Shown: in pieces, positions 22,796-34,429 of the stretch | Layout of the letters: each line of letters starts with the position of its first letter | Numbering within the stretch: position 1 is the first letter of the stretch | Source: Chelydra serpentina | Lineage: Eukaryota; Chordata; Testudines; Chelydridae | Direction of reading: 5' to 3' | NCBI GenBank assembly: GCA_037349315.1 | Contig: JBAIAC010000270.1 | Span: 188,501-252,500, forward strand | DNA: 64,000 bases | The notes under the pieces: model-generated | Told to the model about the DNA's origin: nothing | The model's database searches: none | Seen by the model: the letters and a program-made list of their open reading frames with translations, nothing else | Program-made: the position numbers and the translations under genes

Positions 22796-23460
22796 ATGGT
22801 TAATCAATCACCCTCACTGCTAAAAAATTATGCCTTATTTCTAATCTGAATTTGTCTGGCTTGTTTCCAGACACTGTTTCTTGTTCTCCCTTTCTCTACT
22901 AGAATATCCAGTCTTTCCTCCCTGAGGAGGTACTTGAACACTGTAATCAAGTCACCTCTCAACTGTCTTTTTGATAAACTAAACAGATTGAGCTCATTAC
23001 GTCTCTCAATACAAGGGCTAGAGAACTTGCTTTATACTATTTTTGTGGTTTTCTGCAGCTGCTTCAATTTTTCAACATCCTTCTAAAAATGTGGATACCA
23101 GAACTGCATGGAGTGTTCTAGTATTGATCTCATGGACAGTGTACACAAAGGTAAACTCACCTCCTTGCTCCAACTTATCACTCCCTGTTTATGCATTCAA
23201 GGATTGCATTAGCATTTTTTGCCACGAGACCACACTGGGAGCTTGTCCACTGTGGCCCCTAAATCCTGTTCTGTCACTGCTCACCAGGAAACAGTCCTCC
23301 ACTCTGTAGGTATGGCCTGCATTTTATTTGAATGGACCCAGTTTACCAAGTGGTCCAGATCACTCTGTGTGACTTTCCTGTCCTCATCTACCACTCCACC
23401 AATCTTTTTGCCATCCACAAATGTTATCAGCCATTGGGTAATTAAAGCTTGAGCACGCAT
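22796..23460 (-). mobile_element. CR1 LINE 3' portion, antisense
   Basis: Another antisense CR1 3' region, beginning at TTCCAATGGTTAATCAATCACC and extending into the antisense RT C-terminus (ACATCCTTCTAAAAATGTGG). The frames are broken. Confidence 0.7.
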
Positions 23461-24094
23461 AATGTATAGGTTACCTAAAATCCAAAGGACTGATATGCTA
23501 CAACCCAATCGGCTAAAGATTAAGTAGAAATGTATACAGGGGCCCAACCTGGAGATACACTGGAGCAGAAACTAAAGAATGGGACTGAAGGACCAGATCA
23601 AGGGATCAGAGAAGGCGACAACTATCACGTAAGATGGAAGTACTTCCTAATGCCGCAGAATGTGGTAACTTGGGCCCATTTACCAATTCTGTCTGGTCTG
23701 TTATTGTCTGACAAATGTATGGCCAGACACTATAAGTGCCAATAATTCTGTCTGAAATTGTATAGAGGTGAAAATTGATTTAAAACTAAATTGTGAAAAT
23801 AGGGGTTTGTGTGCAGTCTATCGCCCCACTGCTGTTTGAGAAACCTATTGCTACAAATCCATCCACTATGTCCTGCACATTGCTGAGAGTCACAGTCCTG
23901 CATAGCAGATGGTTAGTTGCTCTGCACACTTGCACGATGACATAGCTTGTGTCAACCAGTTTGTAGTGTAGATATGGCCTTATGTGCCTCATACTGGCAT
24001 AGCTATGCTAGTCAGGGATGTGAAAAAAATATACCCACAGTGACACAGCTAACTTAGGTGGCTATTCACCAGCTTACACTAGCTCAGTAGATTT

Positions 24095-25190
24095 CGGTAT
24101 TCCCTAGCCCAGTTCAGAATGTTCACTTTAGAGCCCAGAGAAGAAAAAGCTGCCTTCACCATAGGGTGACCTTACTCCTGAAGTGAAGTGTCATAAGCAC
24201 AGTGCACACAACAGCAGAGCTGCCATGGCAGCTATACATCCTGCAGAGGAACCAGTCACCCCTCAGCGATTGGAAGGAGCAGGGCATCATCCCTGCAGAC
24301 GGCTCCTTTCCCAGATGAGCGAACAGCCTAGCTAGCAAGGTTCATGCATAGGTGCCGACACTGTGGGTGCTCCGGCAGCTCTCTGCCAGCCTCCCCGCAC
24401 CCAGCTAACCTCCGCTTCCACGTTCCGCCTCCCAAGGTGCCACCCCACCAAGCTTCTTTTCCTAGCTCCCAGGCTTGCCACGCGTCAGCTGTTCGGCATG
24501 CAACAAGCCTGGGGGGCGGGCGGGCGGAAGCGCAGCGGCGCCACCTCAGGGGAGGTGTATGGGCGCTTCCCCCCACCCCCCGGCTCGCCGCACGCCAAAC
24601 AGCTGATGCACAGCAAACCTGTGAGCTAGGAAACGTGGCTTGACGGGGTGGCACCTCAGGAGGCGGAATGCGGAAGCAGAGGTTAGCTGGGCGCGGGGGG
24701 GCTGGCGGGGAGCTGCCGGTGGGTGCGCTGCATTTCCCCTCCCCCCTCCCCTTCCATGCGTGTTCACCAACCATGTCCAGCTGCTGACACACACACATCT
24801 GAATGGGATTAAGCAAGTGTTTGCTCACCCTCAGTGGGTCCATGACTTCTGTAAGATATTTGACTTAATTGGGTGAGGTAATATCTTTTACTAGACCAAC
24901 TTCTGTTGGTGAGAAACAAAAACTTTCGAGCCACATGGAGTTACTCTTCACCTGACGAAGAGCTCAGTGTGGCTTAAAAGTTTGTCTTCCTCACCACGAG
25001 AAGTTGGTCCAATAAAATATATTACCTCACCCACCTTGTCTCTCTCATATCCTGGGACCGACAGCTACAACTATACTGAATTTAAATTAGTTGACATTCA
25101 GATTTAGTACAGGGTCACCCTATGGTGAGGGCAACTGGCAATTTTTTTCCCCCCCTCTGGGCTCTACAGTGAATATTCAGCATTGGGCTA
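24095..25190. repeat. Set of nested inverted repeats (outer arms about 75 bp, two inner palindromes)
   Basis: Outer arms: about 24100-24172 pairs with about 25107-25185, sharing TAGAGCCCAGAG and CACCATAGGGTGACC. First inner palindrome: about 24364-24531 with about 24556-24728, sharing GCACCC/CCCAGCTAACCTC, GGTGCCACCCC and TCAGCTGTT. Second inner palindrome: 24871-24935 with 24968-25032 (GGGTGAGGTAATAT against ATATTACCTCACCC), with a 32-bp spacer. The similar open frames on the two strands at 24344-24794 are explained by the first palindrome. Most likely foldback transposon insertions. Confidence 0.75.
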
Positions 25191-25578
25191 GAGAAGCTGC
25201 ATCTTAATGGAGTGAAAGAACAGGAATCCCAAGATGAAAACACAGTACAGCACTAACAAGCCAGAGTTCAAGAGGTGTTTGTGTGATTGCAGCAGTGAAT
25301 ACATCAGGGAATCCAAATGTGTCAGAGAGAATGAGGATAGTGCATACATTAATATGCAGTCAAGACATTCTTGTTCTTATTCAGGTCTCAATTACTCCCG
25401 CGGTGCAGCACTTTGGATGAGTTTTATGTGGCTAAGTGTAGATTGGCTGTAATCTTAGAGTTCCCTCCCCATCACGCCCACAACCCATTCTGCGGGAGTG
25501 TCACTGTACCATAGTTGCGAATGAGAAGAGACTTGTGATAATTTGTGAGGAACCAAGTTAATTTGCATGGGAAGAAAC

Positions 25579-25584
25579 TTTAAT
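25579..25584 (-). terminator. Candidate CHPF2 polyadenylation signal (ATTAAA)
   Basis: ATTAAA on the minus strand about 150 bases beyond the CHPF2 stop codon. It is a common variant signal, but the site of cleavage cannot be confirmed from sequence. Confidence 0.3.
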
Positions 25585-25734
25585 CACTTTTCCTATGAAA
25601 CCAAATTTTCCAATTGCTCTGCCCACCCCTTCGCCTCACACACCCATCTTTCCCAGGGCAGGGCTAGGGCTGGGAAGGAGAGTGGAAGGTGCAAGTGTTA
25701 AGGTGCTGGGGAACCACTGGTAGCTTCTGGTCCT

Positions 25735-28700
25735 TCAGGTGCTATTGGCCTGTTCCTGCTCAAAGAGGGCCATTGCCAGGTGCGAGCGGGAGGAGAGCCC
25801 CTCCAGGTTACTGAGCACACAGCGGTGATACAGTTCCTCGCTCAGCCGGGGGTTGCAGCTCCTCAGCATATATTTCTGCACCAGCCCTGGCTCCACAGCC
25901 CGGAACAGGTGCAGACCAGAGTAGCGCAGGAAGACATCAAATACTTCCATGCTCTCCAGCACTTCGTCCCGGTCCAAAATGTCAGCTGCCAGCTTGGTGC
26001 GTGCTGCCATGTAGTCAGAGTTGTAGAAGCAAGCCTCAGCAAAGGCATGACGGTCAAAGTGCCCATCCCTCATGAAGTCGGTGCTGGAGGAGGCGGCCTG
26101 CTCGCCATGGTACATCAGCACTGGGTTGAACTCCTGGAAGTGCATTGGGAAGAAGACCTGCCAGTTGCTGATGGTGTTCATGCGGCAGCGATTCAGAAAC
26201 TCCATGTTAACCTCTGTCCAAACACTGGCCAAGAAGAAGAGGGTGTCCACAGGGTGCTTCTTCGACACTATGTCCATGAGCTTCACCTGGGATGGCACCT
26301 CGGTTTTGACGCTGATCCAGGGGATTTTCACCTCTGCATACCGTTTTTCCAGCTCTCCCACCATAGCTTTGACCCCAGCAAAGACATCCTGCTGACTGAC
26401 CCGCTGAGCATCATAAGGCTGGTAGATGAAGAGCAGGGTTAGCAGGGCATTGTCATGTGTGTCCAGCGTGTTCATGGCAAACATGTCCAGGAAGTTGCTG
26501 ACAAAGTCCAGCTCTTGCACGGTCAGGGGAAGCACCAGCTGCACGCGTGTGGCCTCTGTCACATAGGGCATGGGGATGATCTCCACCTTGCTAAGGGGCC
26601 GCACAAGACTCACCCGCTTAGCCAGAACATGGCTGTGGCCCTTCTGGGTTACAGCCTCCAGCAAGAGGTCCAGCATGTACTCCATGCCCCGTGTGGGGTC
26701 AAAGCGTCGGTAGCCGTTCAGCAATTGTTGCTTGTAGAAACGAAGCTGGGGCTGGTAGCGGCTGTTGAGCTGCTGGAGCGCTGCCTCAATGATGTCACTA
26801 ACATCGGCCTTGCTGGCTCCAGCCAGCTCACATTTGGGGGAGCCATCGGGGCAGGAGAAGAGGTGCTGCTCTGTGAAGTAGTCCCAGCTGATCACCTCGA
26901 AGCGGGATTTGGGGACAAAGGGAGCATTGATGCCTATGGGCCACGTCAGCCCCACCTCGCGGGCTGGTGTCAGCGATGTCAGGTTCCTGATCTGCATCTG
27001 TGACGAAAGTACACTCCTATTTATAGAATCATAGAGTAGGGCTGGAAAGAATCTTGAGAAGTCACCTAGTCCAGTCCCCCATGCTGAGGCAGGACAAAGT
27101 ATACCCTAGACCATCCCTGACAGGCATTTGTCCAATTTGTTCTTAAATACGTCCAATGACAGGGATTCCACCACCTTCCTGGGAAGCCTGTTCCAGAGCT
27201 GAACTACCCTTAGAATCAAAAAGTTTTTTCTAATATCTAACCTAAATCTCCCTTGCAGATATTAAGCCCATTACTTCTTGTCCAACCTTCAGTGGACATG
27301 GAGAACAATTGATCCCCATGCTCTTTATAACAACCCTTAACGTTTTTGAAGGCTGTCATCAGGTCCGCTCACCCCAGGTCTTCTTTTCTCAAGAGTAAAC
27401 ATGCCCAGTTTAACCTTTCCTCAGGTTTCCTAAATATTTTATCCTTTTTATTGCTCTTCTCTGGACTCTAATTTGTTCACATCTTTCCTAAAGTGTGGCA
27501 CCCAACACTGGGCACAGTACTCTAGCTGAGGCCTCACCAGTGCCAAGTAGAGTGGGACAAATCTCCCATGTGGTACATATGACACTCCTATTACTACACC
27601 CCAGAATATTAGTCTTTTCACAACTGCATCCCATTGTTGGCTCATATTGAATTTATAATCCACTATAACCCCCAGATACTTTTCAGCAATACTACCATCT
27701 AGTCAGTAATTCCCTACTTTGTATTGTTCCATTTGATTTTTCTAACTCAAACCCTACCATGACATTGCCTCTGTTTTGTTTCCCTTTTATCTTAACCCAG
27801 ATGCTTTCAACTTATCTGCCTCCTTGTGGACTCAGAACAAGTGTATGTGTTCTCGATGTGTAATGCAACATTATCTCCCTTTTTCCCCATCTTTCCTTCC
27901 TAAACAAGCTATACCCTCTATACCAATATTCCAGTCATGATATTTATCCCACCAAGTCTGATGCTAATTAAGTCATAACTTAGCTTGTATACTATTACAT
28001 CCAGTTCTTCCTGTTTACTCTACATACTCCTTGCTTTTGTGTACAGGCAAGTCTCATTTTACGCGGGGGGTTCCGTTCCGCGGTTCACGCGTAAAGTGAA
28101 AACCACGTATAGTGAAACACCATTGAGTTGAATGGCGGACGGAATCGCCCGCAGTACCGATGCCGTTTTTAAATTGGTTTTTTTTCTGGTTTTGCCGACC
28201 GCGCAAAGCTGAATCCGCCCGCGCATGTTAAATGCGCCTAAGATGCGACTCGCCTGTATAAACATCTATAATGTTGAGCAGATTCCTTCACTGTTTTCCC
28301 TCTTGTTGTTCCGATGACCCTATTGTAATTTTCATCCTCCGCTCCCAACATCTAGCCCTCTGTTACAGTCACCTTTTTCAAAAAATACATACTTGTGGGC
28401 TTTTGTCAACTGCCCCCTTTGAATCTAGTTTAAAGCCCTCCTCACTAGATTGGTGAGTAAGTGTCTGAAGATGCTCTTCTCCTGGAGAGGCAAGTGATCT
28501 ATCTGGTCCCTCTTCCTGCCCCCCCCTCCAACCCCAGAGCTTCCTGAACCACACCCTCCTTGGGCAGGGGCTATTTCCATAGAGGAGTCTGCCACTGCCT
28601 GGCTGTCGGAGATTCATTCCCTGTTCCCTCACAGACCTGAAAAAAAGAGCTCCTGTCTGACCTCACACTCCATCTCTGCCTCAGGTTCCCTGTCGGTGTT

Positions 28701-31700
28701 CCCCCACCCAGATACCTGGAGTTGCTGGATCTCCTGGTAGGCTCTGTCCAGCTGGATCCTGCTGAAATGCTTGTGCAGTCGGTACATGAGGGTCCCCTCA
28801 GAGACAGGGTGCACAGTGAGCGCCGCCTGGAAGTCCTCACCCTCCTCCTTCTCTAGGTCTGCATTTTTAGCCAATTCATAGGAGTGGTAATGCTGGCCCT
28901 GAAATGGATAAGACTCAGGGAGACTGGTTAGGAACCCTGGACTCACACTGGGTCCTCCCTCCCCCACCCACTCACTCTGAAGGGGGTGAGACCCAGAGAG
29001 ACATACACTTGGGCACAGGAGTGGGTTTCATCCTCCGCTCCTCACTTCATATATCATAGGAGAACACATCTCCTTGTTCTTTCTTTCTATCCCAGGCTGC
29101 CTCCCACCCCCTTGAGAAATGGTAACATTGATGAAATCTGACTAAATCTGTTCTCTCAAATGTCAGTCTAGCTCCACTTCCCAAGTGCTGAGGGTGAAGA
29201 CTGGGCTCTTGTCCCGTGCTGCTACCCCACACCTCCTTTCTTCCCAGTACTTCACAGCATAGGTTTGGGGGCACTCACCCCTTTGCCCTATGACACAGGC
29301 TTGTGAGGGTGTGGAGGCTCTGCCCTTGCCCCTGGAGGGACAATACCTGGTGCTGGGAGACGCAACTGATGCCCAGGAAGTCGATGATGCAGCGTCCCAG
29401 CCACTCATCCGGGCGCACACTGAGAATCTCATTGCGGCAGCTGTCCAGATGCCGATGCAACTTGAGCAGCAGGCTCCGGGAAACCAAATAGCCAAAGCCA
29501 CCATGGCAGTAGCGGGCCTGTTCATCCCCACCAATGAACTCCTCAGCCCGTCCCAGGTAAACATCCTGATTAATGCTTAGGTGTGTCACCAGGGCCTTGA
29601 TCTGCTCGGCCTGGGCATAGGTGTCATCCTGCATGACATAGAACCAGTCATAGTCACCCCCAAAGTGCTGATGGATGTAGCGCATGGTCTCATACATCAG
29701 CCAGACTGGGCGTTCGTCCCCATGTGACACCAGTGCCATGCCATGCGGCACCTTGGCGCTGCGCAACCCCGTAAAGTACAGCAGGTGTGGGAAGTGATGG
29801 GCCACCGTCTTGTTCACTGCCACAGCCAGGGTGTTCATGGTTGCCTTGGAGGTGAGCACAGCCACAAAGAGCCGTTCATGGAAGCCCAGCTCTGTCTGGA
29901 TATAGCGAGTCCTGCAGAGAAAAGCCATGGTTACAACACAAGGAGCTGGGAGAAGGGAAAGAAACAGATCTATCCCTATACTCTCATCAGAGGCAGAGGG
30001 GGCACCATGCCCACAGTTGATGTTTTGAGTAATGAGATTTCTTTCAAAGATCTAACTTAGGGCTCAGCTGTGTGGACACATTACTAATGATCTCACATTT
30101 TTAAGGCACCTTCTTACTTCACAGAAACCAAAGCCAGTTAGCATCCGAACACTTGTATCCAACTATACAGAGAGATGGCATCACCCGCAAATGAAAGACT
30201 GCCCCCTCTGGGCTGGGATGTAGCAGTGCTTTAACAGCCACACAGCAATGCTGAACAAGTTTAGGGCAAGAAGTGAAGCTAACTATTGAATGCAATAGAA
30301 ACTGGGAGGGGGGGGGGGGGAGGGGGGGGTGTTCAAGGGGGCAAAATGTAAATATATGAGAGATCTTTGGATACCCTGGCAATCACATCTTGACTCCTGC
30401 AAAAGTGCCACAAGATCTTTAATGACCACAAATGATCAAGATCTTGCTTTTATATCATTCTTGAAAGATAGCAGTTTGGCAGCACTGACTTAGAGGGGAA
30501 ACTGACCCTGAGGGATCTGCCCACCTAGCAGTACAGCACCCCTTAGTGCCACACGATAGCATTGGGATCAGCACTCACTAAACGGGGAGTGCACTCGCTA
30601 CCAAACCCCCACACTGCTCCCTGAAGCCTCTGTTTCCTATCCAAGTACTAGGAACATAGAAATTGCCAGACTGGATCAGACCCAAGGTCCATCTGGTCCA
30701 CTATCCTGTCTGATGATGGCCAGCACCGCAGGTTTCAGAGGAAGCTGCAAGAAGCCATCTAATCATTAGTAGTTGGACTGGTTTAAACCCTGAAGCCTCT
30801 TCTTCCAAAATTTATGTTAGCACTATAATAAGTTCGGCCTCATTGACATCCTGTGGCACTGAGTGAAAAGTATTTCCTTTGATCAGTTTTGAATTTCCCA
30901 ACTTTTAATTTAATTGAATGTCCCCTTTTTTCTTGTGTTTTGAGACAGGGAGAACAGAAGTTGCTGATCTCTCTTTAGACCCCTCATTATTTTATATACT
31001 TTAATCATGTCCCCACTTGTCTCCTTTCTGAGGTAACAGTCCCAATTTTTTCAGCCACTTCATAGGAGAAGATTTTTTTCCATCACTTAATCATTCTTGT
31101 CTTCCTTCTCTGAACCCTCTCTATTCTACAATGTGTTGCACACAGTACCCAGATGAGGCCATGTCATTGACTTATAGAAATGCATTAATTTTTTATTATT
31201 CTCCATTCCATTCCTGATGCAGTCAAAAAAAGCAAACAAGATGTTTGGTTACATCTGCAGACTGAGCAGAGATCTCCATGCAGCTGTCTATAATGACACC
31301 AGGTTGCTTCCCTGAATTGATTTTGAACTGTGTAAGGAATGAGTAGATTATTTTTTTTCCTCCAATGTGTACTGCTTTGCAGTTAGCAACATTGAATTCA
31401 ATTTGCCATTATGTTACCCATTCATCTAGCTTGATACAGTCTCTCTGAAGTTTCTCATGGTCTGCTCTGGTCTTGACTAATAAAAGTAATGATGTCATCT
31501 GCAAATTTTGGTACTTTACTGCTCATTCCTATGGTGGGGTGTCAACCCAACACTAATGAAAAGGGTTAAAACTGGAGCTTGGGAGCTCAATAAAAAAAAG
31601 TGCCTGGCCACACCTGTAGGGTGGGCCAGTCACAAGGACTGATCAATCCTAACTGGGAGAGGAAGTGGGGGTCAGTATAAACAGAGGAAGTCTGTGGCAG

Positions 31701-33337
31701 AAGGGGTGACAGCTGAATTTAGTATGAGGGGCTTAGTGAGTGTTTCAGGAAAGTGGGGTAACATTAAAAAAAGCTCTACTATATTTTTTAAGGATACTCA
31801 GCAGAGCAAGAGAGTATAGTGGTATGGATGTATGGGGAATATAGTAGGTAATGGTTATACTCAGTAGATGAGTCCGCTTCACCATAAAGCATAAGATGAA
31901 GAGGGCTGCAGGGAGAGAGGTAGGAACTCTGCAGTTGCTCTCTGGGATCAGAAAATGGAAACAGCCCTGGCAGACATTCAATTGACGACTAAGAGAGGAA
32001 TAAAAGATCAAGCCTAAGGAGGGTAGAAGGAGGTTTAAGCTTACACTTTTACTTTGGGATTTATTGGAGGATTCCAGGAGGGAGCACGGAGAGTCCTAGC
32101 CCTGCAAGAAGGGTGAACCCAGAAAGGTTGTGGGACAGGCCTCCTTACAGGCTTAGTAAGGAACAGTCCAGGGAAACGGCAGCAAGAAGTTTGAGGGATT
32201 GAACCTTTACTTGACTGCCTGGAACCCATTGTAGAAGCAGGCCTGGGTTCCCCTACAACCACTGGTGAAGCCCCTAAGAAGGGAATAGATGACTGGAAGT
32301 CCTAAGGAAATGGCATATGAACCACTGGGACCAGGATCAAATGCAACAGACTAGATGGAACAATTGGACATTTTATTTGTTGGGCTTTTTGCTACCCTGA
32401 AAGGTGTGGCACTAAATCGTGACCTGGCCAGAGCCGAGTTGTGGGAAGACAGACACTGCAGGACAAAGCAGTTATAAGTAGGGGCCCCCAATCAGGGAAG
32501 GTGCCAGCTATGCCACACCCACTGATGAGGGGGCATGCCTGCCGTGAGTGCACTCTTCTACAAACCCTCCTTTCCAGATCATTCATAAATATATAAAACA
32601 ATATAGATCCTAGGATGGAACCTTGAGGCCCTGGCTATTAGCTTTTGTCATGGTGAATATTGACTACTTATTCCTTCTTCTTTGATCCAGTGTTTGATCC
32701 ATGAGAAGACTTTGCTTCTCACCCCTGGACTATTTAATTTCCTTAGTAGCCGTTTGTGAGACACCTTATCAAACCCATTTTGAAAGTTCAACTAAGTTGT
32801 CAACCGCTTCTCCTTTATCTGTTACTTTTCCACATTCAGAGAATTCTAACACATTACTGGGAGACAATTTTCCTTTGGAGAAACTGTGTTGGTTCTACCT
32901 TGTCACATCATAATCTTCCAGCCATTTTATTATACTATATTTAATTATAGTTTCAACTAACTAACCCAGTCAGCCCGTAAGAGCTGATGGGACCCATATG
33001 TTAGACATAAGTGGTCACCTTCACCTCACAATGACTTGCTCAAAAGGAGTGTCTCTTACCTGAGCACTTTCTTGTAAGGCTTGTTGGGGTCTCGGTAGTA
33101 GGGAACAATCCTGGGCTTGAAGTCCTCATCATTCTGGCTTGACCTTCCTCCAGCAACAGAGTCCTGCTGCATTTTCCCTGCAAACAGCCCATTATTTACC
33201 CCTGTGTCCATGCAAGTATCCTCCCCATCACTCTGGATCCAGGAGACACGCAGCAGGCTTAGACTGCATCCCAAGGAGAGGCCCAGGATGAGTGGCAGAG
33301 CAGGCCGCAAGAAGGCAAGGAGAGTAGCCAGACGCAT
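25735..33337 (-). CDS. CHPF2: Chondroitin polymerizing factor 2 (chondroitin sulfate glucuronyltransferase)
   Basis: Four coding exons on the minus strand: 33337-33060, 29911-29347, 28898-28716 and 26997-25735. They join with GT-AG introns to 762 residues (human 772). A type II signal anchor lies near residues 8-32 ([17 protein letters not shown]), for Golgi placement. Residues about 95-300 form the GT31-like beta-1,3-glucuronyltransferase domain with the metal-binding DDT triplet near 188-190. Exon 4 encodes the GT7-like C-terminal half. N-glycosylation sequons include NKT, NLT and the terminal NST. The family protein partners chondroitin synthases to extend the GlcA-GalNAc chain of chondroitin sulfate. 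The start chosen is the MRLATLLAF methionine, matching the human N-terminus; an upstream in-frame ATG at 33358 is less likely. The region after residue 36 is divergent from human, as expected for the stem. No stop or frameshift was found. Confidence 0.96.
27022..28320 (-). mobile_element. CR1 LINE remnants in CHPF2 intron 3, same strand as the gene
   Basis: The CR1 3' terminus (ATAGAATCATAGA on the plus strand) starts about 25 bases from the exon 4 acceptor. Antisense CR1 3' UTR and RT C-terminal remnants follow to about 27720, then LINE-like sequence matching the 7460-7700 region to about 28320. It is interrupted by the MITE at 28044-28256. Confidence 0.7.
28044..28256. mobile_element. Tigger/pogo-like MITE with TA target duplication
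   Basis: The left end CAGGCAAGTCTCATTTTACG and the reverse complement of the right end (CAGGCGAGTCGCATCTTAGG) form about 24-bp terminal inverted repeats. TA flanks both sides (28042-28043, 28257-28258), the Tc1/mariner-pogo target preference. The end sequence resembles Tigger termini. The 213-bp element has no transposase and lies in CHPF2 intron 3. Confidence 0.82.
30645..32965 (-). mobile_element. CR1 LINE, antisense on plus strand, in CHPF2 intron 1, split by an insertion
   Basis: It begins with the antisense CR1 3' end (GGAACATAGAAATTGCCAGACTGG). It continues through antisense 3' UTR and RT remnants to about 31532, and resumes at about 32563 (CCAGATCATTCATAAATAT) with RT-side sequence to about 32965. 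The two parts are adjacent in a normal CR1, so about 1 kb was inserted between them. Confidence 0.75.
31533..32562. mobile_element. About 1-kb insertion inside the CHPF2 intron 1 CR1 (unclassified, possibly a solo LTR)
   Basis: The sequence is unrelated to CR1 and separates two CR1 parts that should be contiguous. It contains AATAAA-like and GTATAAA motifs and no transposase or RT. No clean target duplication was identified, so class and exact ends are uncertain. Confidence 0.4.
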
Positions 33338-34429
33338 GGCAGAGCTATCATGAAACAATATGCAGAATCTTCAACAAGAAAGTATTTAGAATCACAAAAA
33401 ATCTGAGATCTAGAAACGCACCAGAACCTGAGAGAGCTAGACAACAGTGATCCAGAAGCATGAGAGGCACAATTTCCCACTTAGAGGCAGTAGTAGGCCA
33501 CAAATTTAGCCCAGTCATGGGTGTGTAACAGTGTCAGAGACAAACCACAAAGTTCAGAGAATTTGGCAATATGGCTCATGTTGAAAAGGGAATTAAATGA
33601 GCCCCAGGTAGTGTCCATGCCTGGGGATGTGGCAAGTCATTCCCAGCTCCTTGACAGGTGAGGCAGAGAGGGCTCCAGCCCTGAGATCTGTGAATCCAGT
33701 CAGCTCCAGGGACTTCAAGATACTTCTCACATGGGATGGAATCAGAAAGTTTTCTGAACTTCCAAGTACAGGAGCCTTAGGAGCAGAGGGAGAAAAAAAA
33801 CAATGCTCAGGTCCCTTGGAATAGCATCTGGCAACATGAAACACTGACCCTTTGCAGCTGGTGGACAGTGTCTCCGTGGTGACTCAGGCTAACAGCACAA
33901 GAGCCCGTCCCACCTGCTTGTTTCTTGGTTCCCAGCTGCTGCACATGTGATGGTCCCATCCAGGCTACCTAGAGAGAGGGAAACTGAAAAGCCAGAACTG
34001 CAGGATTGAATCTGCCTCAGTGACAACTGTGCAGACTCAGATTAACGTTAGGATACCTTGAACTCCAGAGCTGGGATTACCCTTCACCCCCTGCTAGAAG
34101 AGAGGTCAGAGGCTCCACTTCTGAGACAATGCCAGGGAGATTGGCTAGTGCTTCCTGCAGTGGGAAAAGATGGAGGACCTTAGCACAGGTAGTGGAGGGA
34201 CATGGGCTACAGGGGATTTTCCCCTTAAGGTACAAGTTATAGTGCAGCCCCAGGCTGGGGGGACTGGCTGGGTGAGGATATTGGGCTTTCTACCCCTAAA
34301 GCCTAGGCTCCAGTGCAACTTATTGGACAAATGTGCTCATAACAAGCATCAGCAGCCAGGCCTTAGCTGGCAGCTCCATCAGAGAGGCAAAAGATGGACT
34401 AGGGCCGGGAGACAGAGTTCCTCCAAGGC
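33338..34429. other. CHPF2 upstream region: 5' UTR or intron, nothing firm
   Basis: Lies between the CHPF2 start codon and its CpG-rich promoter candidate. A 5' untranslated exon junction is likely but I could not fix it; no other feature was recognised. Confidence 0.4.

Noticed and set aside
24344..24843. Similar 82-171-codon frames on both strands
   Set aside because: They mirror each other because the DNA is palindromic; not independent genes.
25780..27003. Plus-strand open frames of 220 and 182 codons opposite CHPF2 exon 4
   Set aside because: Shadows of the CHPF2 coding strand, which has clear family identity and splice sites.
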